Source: Diploscapter coronatus
Taxonomy: Eukaryota; Nematoda; Chromadorea; Rhabditida; Rhabditidae
Assembly (NCBI GenBank): GCA_964036155.1
Contig: OZ038423.1
Location: 44,407,249-44,471,248 of the forward strand
DNA length: 64,000 bases
Direction: 5' to 3'
The notes below the pieces were generated by a model. That model worked only from the letters and a program-made list of their open reading frames with translations, had not been told where the DNA came from and ran no database searches. Every line of letters starts with the position of its first letter. Within the stretch, counting starts at the first letter, position 1. This document shows positions 54,807-64,000 of this stretch, in pieces. The position numbers and the translations under genes were made by a program.

Positions 54807-57659
54807 ATGTACCAAGAATTCCCCTCCTACCTACTTACCGGATGCCTGAATCCACTTGGCATCCAACTTGCAAATCATCTTACATCTAATCAAACAGTCA
54901 ACTCGGTCAATTTGATAGATTCTATTCAAGCTTCAAATACCAAGGTGATATATTTCTTTACTAAAATGTGATTTAAATAGAGATTTTCAGATACCATCGT
55001 CCTTATCTTCAAACCCCAACTTTTCTCTCTACCTTGGAGATATCAGAAATGATTTTCTGGTTAAAAAGATACTCTCGGATAAGAAAGTCGAATGTATTAT
55101 TTTCTTTATTCCTTCGACGAAATCTAACGATGCTATTTACGGAGCACAAACCTGTATTGATGGTATTTTTAAAATAAAAAAGGAACGTTCATAAAGCATA
55201 TCAAACTATAGGAATGATTCAAGTCTTGGACGCCGCTAGGGACTGTCAAACTTTGAAGAGTTTCGTAGTGGTTAGCAGTGACATGGTATGATAATAGAAA
55301 ATAAAACAATAATATTCTAAAATATATTCCACGTCAGTTTACAATTATATTTTTAAATCTATGTTAATATATTAGCCTAGGTATACGGTAACTCTGCTCA
55401 GTCCGAAAACTCGATACTTCTCCCGGAAAACTTCATCGGTGCGGCGGAAATGGGCGCAGAAGCCATGGCACATTCGTACATGATGTCGTACAAATTGCCG
55501 ATCGGAATTGTCAGATTGGCTTCTGGAGTCGTTCACGATGGGGATATCGTTGATAAACAGAGGTTGGAGGGAGGAAGAGGTAAGGAATTTCGACTTTTTA
55601 AAATGCGTTGTAATTTAAATGAATATTCTTTTGATATTTAGTAGTTACTGATTGTGACGCGAATGAAAGGGAAAAATGATAAGTCTCGAAAATAAATGGA
55701 TGAAAATGGGATTTTCATTGAATATCTTGATCCCCATCGCTGTAGCATAAAATAAACTAACTTAAAATACTGCTTATAATCTATTTAAACTGTCAGGTTT
55801 CATTAATCTCCTGGATATGAACGATGCCATTCGGGGTATTCTCCTAGTCGCTGGACACGCCATAAATGCCGAGGTTTGGAATCTGGGTGGAACCAAAGAG
55901 TATCCCATTGATCACGTTAAAAATGTAACTATTTTCATGAAAATTTAAAAAAAAAATTCATTTAGAAATTATTTGATAATTCTGTGACATTATCAGAAAG
56001 ACAGGCGTCTTTGAATACGGATAAAATCAGGTCGCTAGGATGGATTCCAAATGGTGATATAATAATTGAATGTAAGAGATAGTTATTTTGTAAAATGAGT
56101 AAACTAATTTAGCAACCCATAAAAATGGTAACACGGTAGATTACCATCTGAAACCAAAAGTCCTGGTTTATGGTGCTAGAGGCTGGGTTGGGCAACAATT
56201 GATAGAAGAATTGGAGAAGAATGGAGAGTTTGACATTGTTGAGGTAGTTGTCACGAAAAATTGTAGGAATTATTGGAACTTAATCTTACGATATTGCTCT
56301 AGAATACGCGTCTTAAATTTTTATAGAAGTATAATACTTACAGAGCATAGCTGAAAATTAATCATTGGAACTCGGTCGTTGAAAGATTTTTACTATTTTG
56401 AAACTTACTAAATTTTCTAGTTTCTAGGCCCATAAAAAACCCGGTTCCGATCCCGATTCCGAAATTCTCGATGAAATCGTTTCTCATGCACCCAGTCATA
56501 TCGTTTGTACTGTTGGCAGAACTCATGGGCCTGGTAAAATCAGTCTTTATATTTTTCTTCTTATAAACTAGTTTAGGAGTAAATTCCATTGCTTACTTGG
56601 AGGGCGGTCCGGATAAGTTGAAGGTCCGATTTATTTATTGTTTAAATATTTCTGGTATAATTTAGGAAAATATGCGTGATAACCTCTATGCGCCTTGGTT
56701 ATTGGCTAGTTTATGTGAAAAGTTGCATATTCATTGCACTTACATCGGTACCGGATGTATTTACAAGTACGATTATGAACATGAGATTGGAGGAATGGAA
56801 TACAAGGTATCTTTAAAAGATATATATTTTGTAATAGATTTTAGTAAGAGGAAATCTTTTACTATAAATGGTAGCAAAAATGGATTGTGCTGTTTTGCAA
56901 AACAGTTTTAATAATTTTATATCATAAAAAATACTAAAATGATAGGGCTTGCCACTATCGTATTACAAAAGTCTGTTATTAGATGACATAATATTTCAAA
57001 GCGTATGTTATTATTACTAATAAAATATATTTTAATTTAGGAAGACGACGTCTCAAATTACTCTGGTACCTCCTATTCCGTTGTGAAAGGATTCACCGAT
57101 CGACTGTTACGACAATTCCCGAACACTCTCCAATGCAGAATACGTCTACCGATAAACTACAAAAACGAAGACCGGAATTTGGTTGCTAAGGTAAAAAAAT
57201 AAATTTATTTAAAATATATAGGAATTTTAGATCATTAAATTCAATGCGCTAGTGGATATACCCAACTCTGTAACGGTCCTACCGGATATTTTACCGGTTA
57301 TCGTTGATTTAATGATGAAAAAGTATTTACTAGGTTAAAATTTTCTACATACAGCATTCTGAATTCAGAAACTCCGGGATTTGGAATCTTGTGAACCCTA
57401 ACCCAATCAGTTTTGCAAAAATCGGGAAAATCTACAAGGATCACTTCAATGATGAGAAGAACTTTGAAATTCTGGAGGTAAAATTCCCTTTTCCTCAGCT
57501 TTTATAATTATATTTAAGGCTACCGAAGACCTATTAAATTCAAGATCTAATTGTGCTCTATCAGTGGACAAGCTATTGGGAGAATATCCAAATATACCGA
57601 ATTCTGAAAAGGCGATCAAAATCGCGATTGGAAGTGTGGTGAAGGATCAGGAACTTTGA
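54807..57659 (+). CDS. Rhamnose-type NDP-sugar fusion: degenerate 4,6-dehydratase domain + NRS/ER-like epimerase-reductase
   Basis: Fourteen exons (54807-54944, 54991-55162, 55212-55285, 55381-55579, 55797-55924, 55966-56071, 56113-56243, 56428-56533, 56577-56623, 56666-56806, 57041-57190, 57231-57322, 57369-57477, 57519-57659) join in phase to 577 residues. The C-terminal domain (about 290-577) closely follows plant NRS/ER and RHM enzymes, which turn NDP-4-keto-6-deoxyglucose into NDP-rhamnose: VLVYGARGWVGQQL, GPGVNSIAYLEGGPDKL, TGCIYKYDYEHE, the catalytic YSVVK (Tyr426, Lys430), VDIPNSVTVLPDILP and GIWNLVNP. The N-terminal domain (1 to about 270) has dehydratase architecture (MGAEAMAHSYMMSYKLPIGIVR) but lost key residues: GCLNPLG for GxxGxxG, SDM for TDE, IGAAE for YxxxK. 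So probably a pseudo-dehydratase fused to an active reductase; cytosolic. Exons are more AT-rich than in the neighbours. Sits between the two finger paralogues on the opposite strand. Confidence 0.85.
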
Positions 57660-58782
57660 TTTTTGCTTATTTTACTTTTTTCTTATTTCTAAACCATTTA
57701 TTATTTCAGTTTTCATGCAATATAATTGTCTGATACCGGGATTATAGTAAAATAGGATGATTAATGAAGAATTTTTGGATTTGATCTCCCCGATCCTGAT
57801 TATAGTTCCAAAAATTCTTATAAAAATGAATATGTATCCGCAAGAATAAAGTTTTCGACTCGTTAGGATAAAGAAAATTGTTCGAATGCAAGAATAACGC
57901 GTAAAAACGTAGAAGAAAAATGAGGATTAAGACAATTAGGACAACAATAATAATATTAAAACAAACTAAAGGATGACTCGCAAGAGCTTATTCGTAATAA
58001 TCCTAGAAGCATTGGGCTTGCTGACTAGAGTGTATCCGTGAAGCATTAGGAGATAGATGGTGTATTTATTATAAAATATATAAAACTAGTGTATAATTTA
58101 TGATATCAGAAATATATTTCAGTATAGTGCAAGAAATAGTATAAATTATACACTAGTGCACAGTTGCTCAATTGGAAAACTATAAAGAAAGTTATTCTAA
58201 AAATGACGAGATGCAATAATAAAATATGAATATTGCAATACTTAAATATAGATTTAAGCAAATCTAGCTATGCGCAATACTTTTGCATGCAAGTGAAAGA
58301 ATATCGGGGGAATTATTATCGTGTAAATATGGAAAGTATTTGAATCGAAAGTCTTTCAATGTCGAATCGTGAAAGATAGGTTCGGTCGAATTTTCACATA
58401 AAACAATAATTTAGCTATAAATACAATCGCATTACATAAATAAGGATACATATGGTGAATATAAATGTATATATGATAGTATATAAGTATATATGAGGTG
58501 GCTTATGGTAATGTCGAAATTAACCGTAAGACACATAAGTTATGAGATCGGGGAATGTGCTCACGGGGTTATTTAAATTAATTGATGCGAAATCATCTTA
58601 TTGAAAATCTTCTCTGCTAGGATATTCATTAATATCTAATACGAGCGTGCATTTACAAGTATAAATAGTACAAACGCAAAAATGATCATAGAAAAATGCG
58701 TAATAAGAGTTCAATAGTAACAATGTTGAAATGATGCCATTATTAATGGTAATTATTTGAAATAATGATGTATATAATAATA
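57660..58782. other. Convergent spacer with AATAAA and a 17-bp inverted repeat
   Basis: Lies between the 3' ends of the rhamnose-type gene and the second finger gene. Plus-strand AATAAA at 57845-57850 may serve the rhamnose-type gene. Contains the inverted repeat at 58085-58157. Otherwise AT-rich with TATA repeats; no gene seen. Confidence 0.5.
58085..58157. repeat. 17-bp perfect inverted repeat
   Basis: ACTAGTGTATAATTTAT (58085-58101) and ATAAATTATACACTAGT (58141-58157), 39-nt spacer. Possible fold-back insertion or 3' UTR stem-loop. Confidence 0.8.
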
Positions 58783-61387
58783 TCAACTGATAGTGTCCGA
58801 TGAACTATCCGACTTTCTGGGTTCACTGTTCCCTAATAAACCTAGACTTTGAATCGCGTCATCGCTTGATTTCGATGGCTTATCCCTTTCTTCCTCGATA
58901 TCGTCAACTATCACGTCATCTTCAAGTTCTATAGTGTCTTCTTTCACTCGAGCGAAAGAATCAGACACCTAAAATAGGAATTTAATATAACATGAATATG
59001 TGAACCTATGAAATTGAAAATATTTTGGAAATAGTAAACGTCAAGATGGATCAACCGCTACTTAATAAAAAGAAGATAGCTGTTACTTTGGAATTTTACA
59101 ACACATTTACTTTTTTTTTAAAATAAATTTTCCAGAATAATATAGGTATTACCTGGCGATCTCTATTCCTCTGTGCTATGCCCTTAGCGATCCAAACGGA
59201 TTTGTCTCCGTCACTCAAACAGCGTCTCACATCCCGATGTCTTTGGAACGATGAAGCCCCGGCTTTGGCCTGGTGACGAGTCGCCATGTGACGAGTGAGG
59301 ACGTCGCGACGCCGCTGAAATATTCCTCAAAATAATTTTGCTCAGAGTTTCTTTTTCTATGTTTTGCAGGAACGTATAGTAATAAAGAATGATTTCTAGA
59401 TGTTAATTGAGCTGTACGTCTTTGTTAACATTTACAGGAAAAATTCTCTACCAACTTACCGCTGCATAAGAGCATATTGAGCAAGGATACGGCTTCTCAT
59501 CGGTGTGAGTTCGACGATGAGTTCTCAAGTGATCGGATCGAGAGAAGAATCGACCACAAGCATCACAGCCGAACGGCTTTTCCCCAGTGTGACGGCGCAG
59601 ATGCCTTAAAATTCACAGAGTGGTCTCTTATATTTGAACATCATTTTTTCTTGAATAACCTTCTTCCCAGTAAATGTTTTTTAAACGATAAACTGTACCT
59701 AATTCTCGGCAGTGGGAGAAGTTTTAAAATATATGGTTTTGCCCCTTTTCCATTTAGAGATAGTTCGGGGCATAGACAGAGGGTAGGCGCTTAGCCTTAC
59801 AAAGAGAAAAATCCAAATCATTCCCATAGTGAAACCAAACCATCCTCCCCTCTATATGTTCCCCGCCGAGCTACCCATAAATGGGAGAAAGGGGTAAAGC
59901 CATATATTTTCACTTCTCCCATTGTCGAGAATTAGATCCCGTTGATCGTTTTCAAAGACATTTATTAGGAAGAAAGCTATTCAAGAAAAATGGTGTCAAA
60001 ATATAAAAGACCACTATGTATTTTAGCGCTTTGAGAAAATCCATAAGCTTGAACAAATGTCTAATATAAAAAAAATTTAAAGATATTAATACGCTGATCT
60101 GGGTGCTACATAACCTAAAGAAAGCTTCAATTTTACCTCGACAAAATATCCGGTCTTCTGAAGTCCTTCTTGCAAATCGCGCAATAATACTGCAGTTTGC
60201 TGGGATCTTCAGTGTCTGTCGAGATCGATATCTGCTCTGACGACAGAGATAATGGAGATTTATCCGTGGGAGATACGGTTAGATAGGCTGGAGAAGCTAG
60301 GGGCGAGGATAGGGATGAAGATAGAAGATTATGACCGGATGACGAGGGACACATCAGAAGAAGCTGAAATTATTTTCGTATTTCGGAAAAAAAACAATTA
60401 TAAGTTTTACCTGTGAGTTCATCAACTTCTCAATAGGGTTTTCGGTTTCGACGTGTACGGTCAAAGTGTCCTAAAATCAAAAGGTTCCCAGGAAAATCGC
60501 CGTAAAAATGCACCTTTAACGAGCAAGTAGTTTGAGTAACGGTAAGCGGAATGATGCTCGTGGTTCTTTGCAGAATATCGTGACTCTGCGTCTCCCTCCG
60601 AACTCCCTTCAGAACCTCGACCAGCTCCTTTTCCTGGTTACCCTTCTTCTTTCTCGGGGGTAGGTCGAAAGCACTCGTGGGGGCGGAAACGTCGGTTGAG
60701 ACGGCGCCTGGAATTTCGAAAATCGATTTTTAGTCTTCAAATTTCCTTATTTTCAAAAATAGACTGATTTTTAGTTCGTACGAGAAGGTTCAATTCTATC
60801 CTTGAGACAGAAAAATATGAGAATTGGTTGCAAGCTGCAACATTTATTAGGAAAAATAGATTTTTGATTAGTTTTGAGATTTGGAGGTATAAAATTCCAT
60901 TAAAATGTGATAATTTAATGGAACAACTTGTCAATTTTCGATATTACTATTAGCTTACTATCCGATGTCCTTCTGAACGGCACATGATCGAACGTGAATC
61001 GGTTTTGCGTGTGAGATGAAGACGATGGCGTCGGCGTTGAAAACGCGGAATCATGAATCGTTAGTGGGGAGAGTCCAGGAGGAGAAAGGGCGAGCACGGA
61101 GCACATTGAGTGGCCTGAAATTGAATAGTTCTCAAATTAAAAAGTATGCTTTAACAAATATGACAAAATGAAATTTCACTCAGGAAAAACTAATGGTTTT
61201 TCTTGACAATCTCGTGAAAGTAGCATATTTAAACTATTTGAGTTCAAATCGAACTTGACTCACCAAGCAGAGAAGTGCACATCGGAGGACTGAGAACCGC
61301 CACCCCTGAGTCGGAACTGGAACTGCTTCGATCGGACCGGTAAGACATCCACTGAGATATAGAGTCGTTCGAAGACAAAGAGGACAT
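58783..61387 (-). CDS. Second klumpfuss/EGR-like factor, three C2H2 fingers
   Basis: Eight exons (61387-61264, 61114-60959, 60707-60514, 60470-60411, 60363-60137, 59604-59460, 59314-59153, 58968-58783) join in phase to 417 residues. Fingers at about 237-316: [70 protein letters not shown]. They match fingers 2-4 of the 711-aa paralogue, and both genes are interrupted at the same two places: phase 2 inside the Arg before H(L/M)R, and phase 0 after CSY(T/A)A. The extra first finger of the larger protein is absent. N-terminal half is Ser/Pro-rich with a basic [12 protein letters not shown] patch (possible nuclear signal); the C-terminus is acidic ([17 protein letters not shown]). The ATG directly follows TTTTCAG, so either a trans-splice acceptor or an unseen upstream exon; the N-terminus is therefore less sure. 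Confidence 0.82.
59619..60015. mobile_element. 397-bp fold-back (MITE-like) element in intron 5 of second finger gene
   Basis: Begins AGTGGTCTCTTATATTTGA and ends with the near complement closing in AAAGACCACT. The two arms (about 59619-59760 and 59877-60015) stay alignable as inverted repeats for about 140 bp: CTTGAATA, AATAAATGT/AGTAAATGT, TAATTCTCG, GGGAGAAGT, ATATATGG and CCCCTTT blocks occur in mirrored order. Loop about 115 bp. No coding capacity of its own. Confidence 0.75.
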
Positions 61388-64000
61388 CTGAAAATTAGCA
61401 CAATAGATAATATTTGTACTCAATCCTATGCTATCAGTTATTACGATATTAGCTTATCAAGTTATTGATACTTTAAACCACACGATTTTAACGTAGCAAT
61501 ATTTCGGAGAGGATAAATTTAGAGGTACATCGCGGCGAGAATCTTGTGTGAAAATTAGTTTTTCAAAGGTTCACTAGATATGGACGTGACCTTATTAGAG
61601 TTCTGCAAAAAGTGTGCTCATTAGCCTGATTAGCCACGCTCTCAAATGATCAAATTGACAAGAAACTCCAGAATAATTGAAATAAGTGATCGTTCGATTT
61701 TGCAGAAAAATGCAAGAAAGACCATAATTGGTTTGATTTATGCATTTTGCATATAAAGCCATCTTTCGGGGGAGGAGTTTGGGAACGGGCGATCTAAAGC
61801 AAAAGCGAAAGTGATAAAAAGATAAAATATTAAGCAAAATTAGAAACCATCGAAAATCAAGAGAGAAAAGGAAACGAGAAAATTTCCCAGGCAGGTGATG
61901 TGCAAAAAAGTCTCAGAATTCTAATGTTTAAAAATTATATCAGACGGGTTCGGAGGACTATGCAATATCATTGGAAAAGGATTTTTTTTTATGTAGTTTC
62001 TTTTTTTTTAACTAGAATTTTGGATATGTCAGATGATTTCGAATTTGCACGCTTAAGTACAAGGGCAGAGAGTTTTCGAGCTTATTTATCAATCTACGGA
62101 AATCGCCCTGATAAGGCACAAAGCGAGGGGGTCGCTTTCACTTTTCCTTGCACTTTTACCTGCCAGACTCGGAAAAAGCAGTCCACTGATAAATTTGATA
62201 AGAGATGCCAACTCGGGGAACGCAAAGCGCATTCAAAATTGACGAAACGAGAGAAAATGGGGGCGGAGTTGAAAATATGTCGTAAGTTTGCAACTTGCAG
62301 AGGGGAGAAAAGAAAAGCGTGCGGATTTGCAATTATGAGTAAAAATGAAATGGTGAATAGTTGCGAGTTTAAGCAGAATGGTGATGAACTAATTCTTTTT
62401 CAATATTCTATGGAAACAAACATTTCTAAGCGTAATAAAATTAAAATTTTCGAATGTTATTAGCTTTTAAAGCATAAAAATTCAGATTTATCAAAACGAC
62501 AGTAATCTAACGAACGTCCTAGATTTAAGCACACTTATACCGCCAGATTCACAATAGGGGTGAAGGCTGAGGTTTTGTGTGTATGAATAGAAGACCAAAC
62601 AATGAGGGATTAAAAGTGAAGAATTGAGATAAGCTTGGTAATAATGAAGAAATGAAGATGTGATCTAACTAATCTAATGAATGAAGAAGGGAATGTTTGG
62701 TAGAAACAATAAAACATGAATGTTTATGTTTTGATGAACTTTGGTGACGAAATTTTGATATTGTATGAATACAAAAGTGCAAGTCATGTATCAAATCATC
62801 AAATATTCAAAATCTGAAACTGGATTTCGAATTTCTGAAGCGTACTGCAATTTTGCTTTAGTTAAATTCGGAGAACCTTTGACAAAAATCTTCAGCAAAA
62901 AACAACTTAATATTCTAAGCCTCCATACAGCGAACTATAAGATTTCTAAAACACGATAGTTTTCTTGTTGCAGAAAAGATAACTTTTCAAATGCTTCTAA
63001 GCCTAATCGTCCGTGATATTATTCTCCCTGAAATGCGTCAAACTTCTGCAAAAAGTGAATCATTTGATCTTCCGGATAAGTTTGCATTTTTAAGATTAAT
63101 TTATCCTCCTCTTTTACGTACACTTGTAGCCATCTTATCAGCGATTAAAATATTTCAAAATGATCACTTTTATCACCTCAATTAGCCAGCGATTTACGCG
63201 TTTCGTGCACGTTTTTCTATCATATTTTTGTCATTTGTCCATATTTTCAACCGCTCAACAATCACTTTTGTGAGGTAATAATCTGATGAGTTAATCTTCA
63301 AAATACGTATGAAAGCCTAATCTTCTATGCTTGTAGATTTGTATTATGGCAAGCATAAAAGCGCTGACCGATGTTTTCCAGCTGAACTTAAACAAATAAT
63401 CAGATTTATGAAATTTAGAAGATAAACGCCCTTAAAAATCATGCAAAATAGCGGTCTATTTGAAGGAAAATCAAAAATTAATTCCACAATAGCTAAAATG
63501 ATGATATTAGCCTATAAAACTTGACGATTTTAGGCTCATGGCAAAAATTATTTCTTGAAAATCATCAGGGCCAAATCCCGACCCCCTCAAAAGTCTAAGG
63601 CCAAGATCCCTTGTCAAATCCTTAACCGGATTATTAAACGCGGAATCTAAGCCTTTGGTATTCTGTTATCAGATTAGAGTTTTATCACTTTAACAAATGG
63701 GGGTTTTGATGACGACTTAACATACAAACAAGCGCATTAACTCGGGGTTCTGTTATCCGACTTAAATCCTCTCAAGTTCCCGCTAATTTACCTTTATCCC
63801 CACCTAATCGAATAATAGCGATATAAACAAACGGATATCCGGATGAAAGGGAAAAAGTATGGATTAAAATATTAGCGAAAAGTGGGATGATTTGCCATGG
63901 CTTGGTAGGCAAGTCATGATGAAATTGTAAACATCGCATCATTAATTCCTACTTTCATTTGCGGAACATTGAAATAAAAATGCATTTCTAATAAGAATAT
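61388..64000. other. Upstream region of second finger gene
   Basis: No recognised gene. It contains a 187-codon open frame (61900-62463) of unknown status, and between about 63075 and 63830 many GATA cores (GGATAAG, TTATCAGCG, TTATCACC, TTATCAGA, TTATCCGA, TTATCCCC). Probably regulatory DNA for the gene at 58783-61387. Confidence 0.4.

Noticed and set aside
59477..59794. Plus-strand frame of 105 codons
   Set aside because: Antisense of finger-gene exon 6 running into the left arm of the fold-back element.

Overview
The window reads as nuclear DNA of a nematode. It is AT-rich, and its protein genes are cut into many small exons. Introns are often 40-60 nt and most end in TTTCAG or TTTTAG. Several start codons sit a few bases after a splice-acceptor-like sequence, as expected for spliced-leader trans-splicing. 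TGATAA (GATA-factor) sites are common between genes. Intron density is high (21 exons in MCM4, 16 in DDX41), so I doubt this is Caenorhabditis itself; that is inference. I recognise no rRNA, tRNA, CRISPR array, transposase or bacterial operon.

Layout. 1-2308 (+): 3' part of a trehalase gene. 2309-17270: about 15 kb between two convergent genes with no recognisable coding, but with GATA-site clusters, hairpins and diverged tandem repeats. 17271-36853 is a dense housekeeping block: DDX41-type RNA helicase (-), tubulin chaperone A (+), an FKBP15-like protein (-), eIF2 gamma (+) and MCM4 (+). DDX41 and TBCA share a 159-bp divergent promoter, FKBP15-like and eIF2 gamma share a 427-bp one, and TBCA and FKBP15-like converge on abutting poly(A) signals. 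38027-45383 (-): a 711-aa protein with four C2H2 fingers of klumpfuss/EGR type, with about 9.4 kb of non-coding DNA upstream. 54807-57659 (+): a 577-aa fusion of two sugar-nucleotide short-chain dehydrogenase domains related to rhamnose biosynthesis. 58783-61387 (-): a second, 417-aa, three-finger paralogue of the klumpfuss-like gene. 61388-64000: its upstream DNA.

Every gene model was joined exon by exon with splice phase checked. All close in frame except MCM4, where exon 4 carries exactly one base too many, in a run of four C. The most interesting signals are: the rhamnose-type fusion whose N-terminal domain has lost its cofactor and catalytic motifs while the C-terminal domain keeps them; the paralogous finger genes with two shared intron positions; a 16-mer (GGGATTTCATATATCC) recurring at least six times, three of them just after the MCM4 and eIF2 gamma stop codons; several unrelated fold-back elements, three of them in introns of the finger genes; and a possible H/ACA snoRNA in an MCM4 intron.
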